This document shows positions 43,116 to 50,851 of a stretch of 50,851 nucleotides of DNA, piece after piece (positions within the stretch are counted from its first letter, which is position 1; each line of letters begins with the position of its first letter). A model generated the notes under the pieces. It made no database searches. It was given only the letters and a program-made list of their open reading frames with translations, and was not told where the DNA came from. The position numbers and the translations under genes were made by a program. The stretch comes from Fibrobacter sp. (GTDB lineage: Bacteria; Fibrobacterota; Fibrobacteria; Fibrobacterales; Fibrobacteraceae), in the NCBI GenBank assembly GCA_017520105.1, contig JAFWRL010000299.1:1-50851 (forward strand), given 5' to 3'.

Positions 43116-45080
43116 CTAAATTCCGTCCCATTCCATCGGGCTTTGCCAGAAGTCACGAGCGGTCATCATGTAAATCACGAGGCGTTTGCTCCGCATGTCC
43201 TTTTTCATTTTCTTCAAGCGGCTGCGAACGCCTGGGCCACCGCCCCAGCTCGTAAGCACTTGTACGTCAAGTCCCGTCGCATAAGCAAGCAGAGAACCCG
43301 GGCCACCGCTTTTCTGATCCACAGATTCGAACACACCTGTAAAGGAATCACCCATCAAAAGAATCGGAGCATTTTTGCCGCCCTTGTAAGCCTTATCGCC
43401 CTTGTAGATTTTCATACCCGCAAGCGTATCGGCGGCATACTTGGACTTTTCCTTATCCGGCAAATGAGCAACCAAGTCGCCTTCACGGAGTACGACCGTA
43501 TCCTTCATCAAAAGGCTACCCGGCTGCGGATTCGCATCCGCATACCAACTGTACTGCGTCACGCGGGAAGCAAGCTGTTCCATCGCGGCAAGCATGCCCG
43601 GGAGTGCCCAATGCGTATCGTAACGCTGGTAGCTGTAATGAGGCGGTTCATCGCCACTGCGTGCCGCCATCAAAGACGGGTAAAGGTCTAGCACATCAAT
43701 GCCTGCTGCAAGCAATTCACGGATAAATTCACGACCGTTTACGTTTACGCACAAATCCGCAGGCGTACCCTTCACAAGTTTATCCGCATAGATTTCTTCT
43801 TTCACAGGAATCGGCACGACCAAGAGCTGAACGTTCATCGAATCCAGATACTGTTTGAGTTCAACCATTCGCGGAAGCGGGTTGTGGAGGCTATCCTGAC
43901 CGCTAATTTTGTCCGCAATGAGGTAGTTGGCGTTACGGCGGAACCAAAGCATACCGTCTTCGGCCCACGCATTTTGCTCCTTCGGGAGTTTCGAAAGTTT
44001 TTTCTTCAACGCATCGCGGAACTTCTTTGTCGCAGGCGTTGCAGGGCAGCTATTTTCAAGAGACGCAAGCGTTTCGAGACGCGCATAAGAACTCGTATCA
44101 AGCGTACGGTTCACAGGCACAACTTCGCCAGCCGCAGCAAGAGAATCAGCAACAGCGGCGGCACGGAGCTGTTCATCCGTCAAGCGGAAAGCCGGGACTT
44201 CAAAAGCGACCCACATGGGCTTTCCCATCGGATTTCCGCGCATTACCGCAAACGGACGATTCGCACTAGAATTCTCCCAAATCGCCCCCGGAGTATGTTG
44301 TTCCAAATCCGTGTTCAAAGTCGGGTACCAGTAAGACGAAAGCGTCCGCGCCCAGTTCATGGCCTCATCGCCATTCATTTCAGCGGTCAAGTAGTAATTC
44401 AAGACCTCTGCAGATTCGCCGCCAGAGACGACCTTGAGTTTACCATAGAACGGAGCCCGGTTCGTCCAAATCGCAGGCATAACTTCAACCCACCATTCCA
44501 CCTTCCCCTGATTTTCGCCCTTTCCTGGAACGCCCCACAAGCGGCTCACCGTCTGGAACGCGCGGAAAACTTCGGGTTCATCCCACTTCACAGCTTCAAT
44601 TTCATTCAACGATTTTGTGAACTGTTCATCGCCCGTCTGCGCATAAAGTATCTTCGCAAACGGTTCCCAGGCGATTGGCGTTACACCGGCAACACAATCC
44701 GGTTCGTATTCCGAAATCGAATCAAGCATCGGGAACGGGTAATCCGCAAGTTTTGCGTTCGCCATTTTGCCTGTATAATTTTCAGGCTTTTCGTCCATAC
44801 CCGCCATACGGATCGGATTCGAAAAATACGCCGCGAAATCAAGGGCCGCAAGCGTCGGTTTTTCAACGACACGCACCTGCTTGTCAAAATCAAGCACGCG
44901 CAATTCAAAAACCGTCACAGGAGCCGCATAAGCCGAAGGCAAATTCGGCGGCGGGACAGATTCCACCTCGCCAGAAGCCTCAACAGAAGGCTTCTCGGAC
45001 GAAGAAGCACAAGATGTAATGCCAAGCACGCCTGCGGCAAACCCCGCAAAGCACAAAAAAGGAATAGAGATATTTTTCAT
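43116..45080 (-). CDS. AlgX-like SGNH lipoprotein
   Basis: This 654-residue protein is a second AlgX/AlgJ-like SGNH protein, related in plan to the one at 14533-16383. A lipoprotein signal (SIPFLCFAGFAAGVLGITSC) places it at the cell envelope. The Asp-His motif RYDTHWALPGM lies near residue 488 and the nucleophile motif LLMGDSFTGVF near residue 576. The preceding region (LVVPIPVKEEIYADKLVKG) is the typical SGNH strand-loop of AlgX. The first frame start at 45086 is GTG; the ATG at 45080 is preferred. It is the first gene of the minus-strand surface operon and is divergent from the TM2 gene. O-acetylation of an exported glycan is the likely role, but no AlgI-like MBOAT partner lies in the window. 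Confidence 0.78.
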   Translation of the reverse strand: MKNISIPFLCFAGFAAGVLGITSCASSSEKPSVEASGEVESVPPPNLPSAYAAPVTVFELRVLDFDKQVRVVEKPTLAALDFAAYFSNPIRMAGMDEKPENYTGKMANAKLADYPFPMLDSISEYEPDCVAGVTPIAWEPFAKILYAQTGDEQFTKSLNEIEAVKWDEPEVFRAFQTVSRLWGVPGKGENQGKVEWWVEVMPAIWTNRAPFYGKLKVVSGGESAEVLNYYLTAEMNGDEAMNWARTLSSYWYPTLNTDLEQHTPGAIWENSSANRPFAVMRGNPMGKPMWVAFEVPAFRLTDEQLRAAAVADSLAAAGEVVPVNRTLDTSSYARLETLASLENSCPATPATKKFRDALKKKLSKLPKEQNAWAEDGMLWFRRNANYLIADKISGQDSLHNPLPRMVELKQYLDSMNVQLLVVPIPVKEEIYADKLVKGTPADLCVNVNGREFIRELLAAGIDVLDLYPSLMAARSGDEPPHYSYQRYDTHWALPGMLAAMEQLASRVTQYSWYADANPQPGSLLMKDTVVLREGDLVAHLPDKEKSKYAADTLAGMKIYKGDKAYKGGKNAPILLMGDSFTGVFESVDQKSGGPGSLLAYATGLDVQVLTSWGGGPGVRSRLKKMKKDMRSKRLVIYMMTARDFWQSPMEWDGI

Positions 45081-45165
45081 TTTCACAAAAGGAATTATAA
45101 TAAAAAGACTCTATCTTAACTTTTTGAATTTTCTAAATTATACTCGTAATAAACAAGGAGTCTTT

Positions 45166-45357
45166 ATGCCCGCTACAGGTGAACATAATAAATGGATTGC
45201 TCTTGCCCTTTGCATCCTTCTCGGATACTTGGGACTGCACCGTTTTTACGAAGGTAAAATCTGGACAGGAATTTTGTGGCTCTGCACCGGAGGACTTTTA
45301 GGAGTCGGCATTGTTGTTGACGCCATCTTGATTGTCATGAAACCGGAGCATTACTAA
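45166..45357 (+). CDS. TM2-domain small membrane protein
   Basis: This 63-residue protein has the TM2 layout: first helix WIALALCILLGYLGLH, the conserved turn GLHRFYEGK, and second helix ILWLCTGGLLGVGIVVDAIL. TM2 proteins are small bacterial membrane proteins of unknown function. The ATG at 45166 follows AAGGAG at six bases and is clearly the start; the frame is open further upstream but without an initiation signal. It is divergent from the AlgX-like lipoprotein gene and lies 51 bp before rdgB. Confidence 0.88.
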   Translation: MPATGEHNKWIALALCILLGYLGLHRFYEGKIWTGILWLCTGGLLGVGIVVDAILIVMKPEHY

Positions 45358-45408
45358 TTAGTTATTAGTCGAGGGATCCAGTCAAATTTTCAATTTATCA
45401 ATCGCAAT

Positions 45409-46035
45409 ATGAAACGTTTATTTGTTATCGCGACCGGCAGTGCCGGAAAAATCAGAGACTTTGCACATATTCTCGGCACCGACCATTACGAATTCAAGAC
45501 ATTGAAAGATATCGGATTTGACGAAGACATTATCGAAGACGGAAAGTCCTTCGCAGAAAACGCCATCATCAAATCCAACACAACAGCACAATGGCTCGCC
45601 AAGCGCAACATCGAAGCGACCGTTCTCGCCGACGATTCCGGCCTTGAAGTTTTCGCACTGAACGGCGAACCCGGCATTTACAGTGCCCGCTATTGTGGCA
45701 AGCATGGCGATGACGATGCGAACAACAACCTTTTGATGCAAAAGCTCGAAGGGATTGAAGACCGCAAGGCCCGTTACTTCTGCGCACTTTCATATCAGAC
45801 CGTCACGAAGAACGAACAAGGTGAATTTGTTATCAGCAAGCCCATCATTTTCGAAGGCGAATGCCGAGGCGAAATCAACCACGCTCCTGTTGGCGACATG
45901 GGATTCGGTTACGATCCGCTATTCGTCCCCGATGGAGAAACGAGGACTTTTGCGCAAATGGAACTCGAAGAGAAAAAGCGCATCAGCCATCGCGGAAACG
46001 CCATCCGAGCGCTGAAAAAAGCCCTCGGGAAATAA
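45409..46035 (+). CDS. rdgB: XTP/dITP pyrophosphatase (RdgB/HAM1 family)
   Basis: This 208-residue enzyme hydrolyses non-canonical purine nucleoside triphosphates (dITP, XTP) to monophosphates, keeping them out of DNA and RNA. The family motifs are all present: IATGSAGKIRDF at the start, ADDSGLEVFALNGEPGIYSA with the catalytic Asp, GYDPLFVPDGETRTFAQM, and KRISHRGNAIRAL near the end. Length is normal for the family. No clear ribosome binding site precedes the ATG at 45409, which suggests coupling to the TM2 transcript. A hairpin-forming dispersed repeat lies downstream at 46066-46087. Confidence 0.95.
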   Translation: MKRLFVIATGSAGKIRDFAHILGTDHYEFKTLKDIGFDEDIIEDGKSFAENAIIKSNTTAQWLAKRNIEATVLADDSGLEVFALNGEPGIYSARYCGKHGDDDANNNLLMQKLEGIEDRKARYFCALSYQTVTKNEQGEFVISKPIIFEGECRGEINHAPVGDMGFGYDPLFVPDGETRTFAQMELEEKKRISHRGNAIRALKKALGK

Positions 46036-46059
46036 AAAACATAATCCACATTTTTTTCA

Positions 46060-46092
46060 ATTGTCATGCCGGACTCCGTTCCGGCATCGACA
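46060..46092. repeat. Dispersed palindromic repeat after rdgB
   Basis: ATGCCGGA (46066-46073) and TCCGGCAT (46080-46087) form an 8-bp stem with a six-base loop. The flanks GTC and CGAC match the short palindromic repeat type found in this genome. The hairpin lacks a following T run, so terminator function is weak. Confidence 0.6.
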
Positions 46093-46159
46093 TTCCTAGT
46101 TAAAAAAGATTAATACATTTACTATTACATTTGTAAAAAAGGTCCGCAAGAACCGCGCC

Positions 46160-47233
46160 ATGCTGAAAATTCTATTCGCTCCACTACAAGGTTACACGAC
46201 AGGCATCTATCGCAAAGCCCACGCTGAAATCTTTGGCGGCGTGGATGTTTATTACGCACCGTTTTTACGCATCGAAAACGGAAAGCCACGCGAAAAAGAT
46301 TTACGGGATTTAGAAAATGCGCATGCGGAATGTTCGGGAAACGTAGATTCAAAATGCGCGGAAAATGATAAAGGGAACGGCGCGAGTTACAAGGTCGTGC
46401 CGCAAATTATTGCGAACAGCGTTGATGAATTCAAAATTCTCACAGATGCATTAATCGCCAAAGGTTACACGCAAATCGACTTCAACATGGGATGTCCATT
46501 CCCGATGCAAGTCAATCGCCATCGCGGTGCAGGGCTTTTAAGCGATATGCAAACAGTCCAAGCAATCATGGACGAAATCAAAAAATTTTCGAGAGCCGCA
46601 AACGGAACTGCGTCAGTAAAATTTTCCGTCAAGATGCGACTCGGGCAAGAAGCTCCCGACGAAGCATTCGCACTCCTCCCGATTCTAAACGACACACCCC
46701 TCGCCCACATCACGCTCCACCCGAGACTCGGCAAACAACAATACAAGGGCACTCTAGACTTCAGTTCTTTCGAACGGTTCTACAGCGAATGCAAACATCC
46801 GCTCGTCTATAACGGTGACATCACAAGCGTTTCGCAAATTCACGAAATGGAAAGACGCTACCCCAAACTTGCCGGAGTCATGATTGGTCGCGGATTGCTC
46901 GCCCGGCCAAACCTTGCGGCGGAATACAAAGCTCAATGCGGAAATGCGAACATGGCAGAAATTGCAGACGCACAAGATGTTCGCAAAAATTGCGCCTTAA
47001 GCGAATGCGAATTTACAAACAAGCTCCTCCAAATGCACCAAATCATTTTTGAGCACGCTTGCAAAACGTACCAAGGCGGAAGCCAAATTCTTTCGCACAT
47101 TCAAAGTTTCTGGGAATATCTGGAACCGAACATTCCAAAGAAGGCGTTCAAGAAAATCAAGAAAGCCGGCAAGTTGAACGAATACATCGAAGCAATTTCT
47201 ATGTTGCAAGTAGAACGCAAAGCGAATAATTAA
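46160..47233 (+). CDS. tRNA-dihydrouridine synthase
   Basis: This 357-residue flavoenzyme reduces uridine to dihydrouridine in tRNA. The TIM-barrel motifs are visible: FAPLQGYTTGIYRKAHAE at the FMN-binding start, IDFNMGCPFPMQVNRHRGAG with the catalytic Cys near residue 111, VKMRLGQE, ITLHPRLGKQQYKG, VYNGDI, and GVMIGRGLLARPNL. An insertion at about residues 50-75 (DLENAHAECSGNVDSKCAEN) is unusual. The target uridine cannot be assigned, so no Dus letter is given. The ATG at 46160 lacks a clear ribosome binding site. The gene ends 24 bp before the radical SAM gene, suggesting cotranscription. Confidence 0.93.
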   Translation: MLKILFAPLQGYTTGIYRKAHAEIFGGVDVYYAPFLRIENGKPREKDLRDLENAHAECSGNVDSKCAENDKGNGASYKVVPQIIANSVDEFKILTDALIAKGYTQIDFNMGCPFPMQVNRHRGAGLLSDMQTVQAIMDEIKKFSRAANGTASVKFSVKMRLGQEAPDEAFALLPILNDTPLAHITLHPRLGKQQYKGTLDFSSFERFYSECKHPLVYNGDITSVSQIHEMERRYPKLAGVMIGRGLLARPNLAAEYKAQCGNANMAEIADAQDVRKNCALSECEFTNKLLQMHQIIFEHACKTYQGGSQILSHIQSFWEYLEPNIPKKAFKKIKKAGKLNEYIEAISMLQVERKANN

Positions 47234-47257
47234 ATCGACAAATCCTGGACAAGCCAA

Positions 47258-48172
47258 ATGAACAGCGTCTATATCGAAATCACGAACGTATGCAATTTGC
47301 ATTGCAGTTTTTGCCCATGCGGGACGCAATCGCAAGGTGACCGCACGTTCATGGATTCGAAACTCTTTGATGCCTGTATCGCTGGAGCGCAAGAAATCGG
47401 CGCAACAAACGTCTATTTTCACGTTCTTGGCGAACCCACGCTCCATCCCGGCTTTGCGCATTACCTCAAAAAGTTAGAACAAACTCCATTAAAGCTTACA
47501 CTTACGACAAACGGCACCACAATCGAACGTACAGGCCGCCAAATTCTCGCCTCGTCCGCAATCCGTCAAGTCAATTTTTCGACACACGCCTACGCCGAAC
47601 TCCCGCGAGAAACTGCAGAACAACATCTGCAAAACGTCCTCGACTTCTGCCGAATCGCCACCATCGAACGCCCCGAACTCTACATCAATTTGCGTTTGTG
47701 GAATGTCGGTGCCGAAGAAGCCTCCCCGTGGAACAACTACATGTTGCGTCGCATCCACGAAACGTTCGGCGTTGATGTTACTCCAAGGCATTTTTGCAGC
47801 CGTCATAAAAGCTTCAACATCACCGGTCGCCTCTACCTCCACGAAGATACCCGCTTTGAATGGCCCGGTTCAGACGAGAGAACGAGCATGACGCAAATTG
47901 AGCGTCGCGACGGTGAGAAGCGCAATGACGAAAAAATCGTTCCCGGCACATGCCGCGCTTTAGACACTCATGTAGCCATTCTCCATGACGGTCGCGTTGT
48001 CGCTTGCTGCCTCGACCATAGCGGACAAATTACACTCGGCCACATCGGAAAGCAAACACTTTCCGAAATCCTGCAAACGCCCCTCGCCTGCGAACTGCGC
48101 GAAGGCTTTGCACAGCACGAGCTACGCCATCCCTTCTGCCAAAATTGTTCCTTCTGCAAACGATTTAAGTAA
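47258..48172 (+). CDS. Radical SAM/SPASM protein
   Basis: This 304-residue protein has the radical SAM cluster motif CNLHCSFC (Cys12, Cys16, Cys19) near the N-terminus. Its C-terminus is of SPASM type, with Cys residues in GRVVACCLDHSG and FCQNCSFC that would bind auxiliary iron-sulfur clusters. SPASM proteins include RiPP maturases and sulfatase maturases. No precursor peptide is recognised next to it. It lies 24 bp after the dihydrouridine synthase gene, and a tRNA or housekeeping role is as likely as peptide maturation. The ATG at 47258 gives a typical start (MNSVYIEITN). Confidence 0.85.
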   Translation: MNSVYIEITNVCNLHCSFCPCGTQSQGDRTFMDSKLFDACIAGAQEIGATNVYFHVLGEPTLHPGFAHYLKKLEQTPLKLTLTTNGTTIERTGRQILASSAIRQVNFSTHAYAELPRETAEQHLQNVLDFCRIATIERPELYINLRLWNVGAEEASPWNNYMLRRIHETFGVDVTPRHFCSRHKSFNITGRLYLHEDTRFEWPGSDERTSMTQIERRDGEKRNDEKIVPGTCRALDTHVAILHDGRVVACCLDHSGQITLGHIGKQTLSEILQTPLACELREGFAQHELRHPFCQNCSFCKRFK

Positions 48173-48334
48173 CCGTTCATTAATGGCAATTATTTAACTA
48201 CAACAACAATAGGATAACCAAACCGATTATCCGTAAATAGCTTATTAAAAAAGTTCATTCAACAAATCTTAATGGATTTATACTATTTTCACATATAAAA
48301 GATTTAAATATCTGAGTAATAAAGGATTTACAAG

Positions 48335-49705
48335 ATGAAGCAACCCATTGAGATGCACAATCTCTACGAACACGAAATTAACGCTTACAACCTTAAAGAT
48401 TTTCAACCGCAAATTGTCGATGCCAACTACCTAAAACAACTTGGTGTCACCATTGAACCTTCTGAAGAAACATTACAGGGACTCATCCGAGGCTCCAAAA
48501 TGTTCAAGAAACGTTTGGAGGAACATACCGTCATCCCTAAGTCGGTGCTCTATCTGGAAGATTGCGACCCCGATGCTGTTGAAACTGAAATCCACAACTA
48601 CACCGGTCGATGCCCGACGCTTACCTTCGAAATCAACCCCATCAAAGGCTGTCATTTGGGATGCCAGTACTGCTTGGTGACCGACGGCGTACACGAACAG
48701 AAACTTGTAGCTTATGAAAATTACCACCTCTATGTGCGTAAACTCTTGGAAGAGATGAACGGTGCTTGCAGCGAACAGCCCGACGCGGTAAAACCAGAGG
48801 ACATCCAAGAGCGCAGCCGACTACTACAGGAACTGGCCAAAGCAATCGTCGAAGCTCCAGAAAAGAAAAAGGAAATCGAGCGTAAAATCGTAGCATTGAG
48901 CCGTGGCAAGAACTGGAACCACTACTACTATTTTTCACCCAAAACAGAAGCATTGCAGGAACCGACGCTCTACACCGGCATCGCACACCGCATATTGCGT
49001 GAATTCATCGCCCACTTCAAGAAATACCCGAATTCCAATGCACGCCTCTTCATTGCGTCGAAAGCAGGGACCAAGCACCTTTTGGTGGAAAACGAAGGCG
49101 AAACCATCCTCGACCTTTTTAAACAACTTAAAGACAAGATGCAGTTCAACACCTCTGTAAGCATCATGCCAACCGCATTCCGCAACCTTCTAGAACCGTT
49201 CGCCGCCCCGATTGAAGAGAGACTCGGTGCAGTGATGATGTGCCAGGAACACGGCATACAAGCGAACTCTGCCTTGGTGCAGCCCATCGTCGTGCCTTAC
49301 CTCACCGACGAACATATCAAGGAATTCTTCGACATGCTTCATGGTGCAGGCATCGTGAACTACAAACCCGAGTTCCTCACGGCCTGCATGGAAAACCTAG
49401 CGCAACTGGGACAATGGCTTGGCCACTTCGATAAATCGATGGAGCGCGACCTCTACATGGACTATATCAGCCCAAAGAACGCCGACCACCGCAAGCAACG
49501 CGGACGCACAGCCCCAAACCGAGCGCTTTCGATAGAGAACATACAACGTTTGATGAAATATACCGAAACTATCGGCATGTCCACCAGCATCTGTTTCTGG
49601 GTACGTAGCCAGCTGAATGTGCCCACAAGCATCATCCCCATCATCAACCGTAACGGATTCCAGTGTCTGGGTTACCAGTCAAAACTTTTCAAGGGCGAAA
49701 AATGA
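48335..49705 (+). CDS. Radical SAM protein, spore-photoproduct-lyase-like (COG1533 type)
   Basis: This 456-residue protein has a radical SAM motif CHLGCQYC at residues 106-113, in the context FEINPIKGCHLGCQYC, as in spore photoproduct lyase and the SplB-like proteins. Later motifs (FIASKAGTKHLLV, TSVSIMPTAFRNLLEPF, RLGAVMMCQEHGIQ, QPIVVPYL) follow the SPL-like pattern. A charged helical insertion lies at about residues 155-190. The ATG follows AAGGA at a usable distance. Its stop overlaps the start of the ATP-grasp-like gene (ATGA), so the two are translationally coupled. Fibrobacter does not sporulate, so classical spore photoproduct repair is unlikely. The gene may make a modified small molecule or peptide with its partner; this is inference. 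Confidence 0.75.
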   Translation: MKQPIEMHNLYEHEINAYNLKDFQPQIVDANYLKQLGVTIEPSEETLQGLIRGSKMFKKRLEEHTVIPKSVLYLEDCDPDAVETEIHNYTGRCPTLTFEINPIKGCHLGCQYCLVTDGVHEQKLVAYENYHLYVRKLLEEMNGACSEQPDAVKPEDIQERSRLLQELAKAIVEAPEKKKEIERKIVALSRGKNWNHYYYFSPKTEALQEPTLYTGIAHRILREFIAHFKKYPNSNARLFIASKAGTKHLLVENEGETILDLFKQLKDKMQFNTSVSIMPTAFRNLLEPFAAPIEERLGAVMMCQEHGIQANSALVQPIVVPYLTDEHIKEFFDMLHGAGIVNYKPEFLTACMENLAQLGQWLGHFDKSMERDLYMDYISPKNADHRKQRGRTAPNRALSIENIQRLMKYTETIGMSTSICFWVRSQLNVPTSIIPIINRNGFQCLGYQSKLFKGEK

Positions 49706-50851
49706 ACGAAAGACCATTGACTTGCCAGGAAGTCTGCTTTCTGCTGTTTGCAGACAAAACAGACTACTATCATCATTGGTACCATGCCAAGCCGATGCTC
49801 ATAACCTCGGAACGTCGTGACGAGCTGCGACGCGTACATTCCCTGCTTTACAAATGCATCGCCTATATGGCGGAACACTATCGTGAATGGGCCCCACGCT
49901 ACATGCCCCTGGACGATAAGGTGATGGAGATTCTAGAACGCCAAAGCCGTTACCCATTCCGAGCTGGTGCTTACAGGCCCGATTACCTTATCAGCAATGA
50001 TGGTCGTCTGTTGTTAGTCGAAATCACCAGCCGATTCTTTGGACACGGCATCTGGTTCACCTACCCCTCGGTCATCAAGGCAGAACAGTTTATGGCAGCC
50101 AATCCCGGCATATCTTGGGAGAACCGCTACAACGAACTGTTGACGTACATGCGCGACGCCATCCCAGCAGGTAGCCCCATCTACGTGCTGAAGAGTAGCG
50201 ACCGGACAAGCGAAATCGCCCTTTACAAAAAATTTTATGAATACTACGGACATGAAGTAACCATATACGAAGCCGCCGAAGTTGAAGACAACATAGCCAA
50301 ATGGAGTCGCAACGCCGTCGTGTTCAGCGCCCTCAATCAGCAAGACATTCTGTCCTTCAAGATGGAAACGCTGCAAGCCATGATTGACGTGCGCATGATT
50401 AATGATTTCCGCACAATTTTCCTCGCTCACGACAAGCGTTTCTTGCGGCTCATTTTCATCGACGAATTCACGCGCCAATGCCTCACAGAAGAAGAAACGA
50501 AATTCCTACGTGAACACACCATCCCCACCTATACGTACGGCAGCCATCCGAAAATATGGGAAGATGCACTCAAGCATAAAGACGAATACATTCTCAAGCC
50601 TTACGACTTGGGCAAAAGCGTAGGCCTGTACGCCGGCGTGATGACCGACGAAAAAACCTGGAGCGAAAGCCTCACCGCAAGCGAAAAAGGCGGATTCATT
50701 TTGCAACCATTCATCAAGCAACGGACTTATCCCTGCGAATGGGAAGGCAAGCTTTATGATGAATATATCTGCGGCATGATGCTATGCATGGATGACCGTT
50801 ATTTCGATAGCGGAATGATCCGCACAAGCAGCGCCCCCGTGACAAACAAAG
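49702..50851 (+). CDS. ATP-grasp-like protein, 3' end cut by window edge
   Basis: The frame from the ATG at 49702 is open for 383 codons to the edge. Two segments resemble circularly permuted ATP-grasp ligases of the glutathionylspermidine-synthase type: RPDYLISNDGRLLLVEITSR near residue 107 and YILKPYDLGKSVGLYAG near 297, with ILQPFIKQR a little later. Such enzymes activate a carboxylate with ATP and join it to an amine. The start overlaps the radical SAM stop by four bases. By eye, Leu codons here favour CTG more than genes such as the dehydratase activase, which favours CTC, so transfer is possible. The C-terminal catalytic part lies outside the window, so the assignment is moderate. Confidence 0.5.
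   Translation, partial: MNERPLTCQEVCFLLFADKTDYYHHWYHAKPMLITSERRDELRRVHSLLYKCIAYMAEHYREWAPRYMPLDDKVMEILERQSRYPFRAGAYRPDYLISNDGRLLLVEITSRFFGHGIWFTYPSVIKAEQFMAANPGISWENRYNELLTYMRDAIPAGSPIYVLKSSDRTSEIALYKKFYEYYGHEVTIYEAAEVEDNIAKWSRNAVVFSALNQQDILSFKMETLQAMIDVRMINDFRTIFLAHDKRFLRLIFIDEFTRQCLTEEETKFLREHTIPTYTYGSHPKIWEDALKHKDEYILKPYDLGKSVGLYAGVMTDEKTWSESLTASEKGGFILQPFIKQRTYPCEWEGKLYDEYICGMMLCMDDRYFDSGMIRTSSAPVTNK

Noticed and set aside
48173..48334. Possible RiPP precursor peptide before the radical SAM/ATP-grasp pair
   Set aside because: Only very short frames without a ribosome binding site are present, so a precursor peptide cannot be supported.

Overview
The window looks like chromosomal DNA of a Fibrobacter species (phylum Fibrobacterota, gut cellulose degraders). 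The evidence is three tandem members of the roughly 900-residue Fibrobacter succinogenes paralogous family known as TIGR02171, secreted proteins with long Ser4 linkers and basic C-terminal tails, a family GH8 glycanase, and many short dispersed intergenic repeats of the 'ATCCTGAGCGAAG / GGATCC' kind. No tRNA, rRNA, CRISPR array or intact insertion sequence was recognised.

Layout. (1) 1-8257, minus strand: a type I restriction-modification operon in the order hsdM, AlbA_2/RecG-like regulator, hsdS, AAA+/DUF4143 ATPase, hsdR. hsdR is cut by the left edge. A three-copy, 33-bp-phased direct repeat precedes the ATPase gene and a folded 90-bp element precedes hsdS. (2) 8356-16383, minus strand: a membrane HD-GYP c-di-GMP phosphodiesterase, a DUF1353 protein with an unknown neighbour, a TldE/PmbA protein, an orphan HigA-type antitoxin and an AlgX/AlgJ-like SGNH protein, separated by repeat-filled gaps. 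(3) 16423-23580: a fragment of a sulfatase-modifying-factor domain, an Rpn-type PD-(D/E)XK nuclease with a duplicated stand-alone tail, a giant 2-hydroxyacyl-CoA dehydratase activase and an unknown gene. (4) 23711-31828, minus strand: a small exported protein, an M6 metalloprotease and a catalytic-domain-free scaffold-like protein that share nine copies of a Cys-bracketed, Trp-rich module of about 60 residues, then a GH8 enzyme. (5) 31915-45080, minus strand: a tightly packed surface locus with a polytopic membrane protein, three tandem multidomain lipoproteins (inactive-looking formylglycine-generating-enzyme fold, then a TolB-like propeller, then an SGNH-like domain), a transglutaminase-like protein and an AlgX-like lipoprotein. 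(6) 45166-48172, plus strand: TM2 protein, RdgB, dihydrouridine synthase and a SPASM radical SAM protein. (7) 48335-50851, plus strand: a spore-photoproduct-lyase-like radical SAM protein translationally coupled to an ATP-grasp-like protein that runs off the right edge.

How the parts fit. Regions 4 and 5 look like surface and secreted machinery for binding and modifying polysaccharide: a glycanase, putative carbohydrate-binding modules, and several SGNH proteins related to alginate O-acetylation factors but with no AlgI-type MBOAT gene in view. Region 1 is a defence locus with two accessory ATPase or regulator genes. The best candidates for undescribed biology are the radical SAM/ATP-grasp pair at the right edge, the tandem lipoproteins of region 5, and the Cys/Trp module family of region 4. 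All functions are read from sequence motifs by eye; no database search was run.
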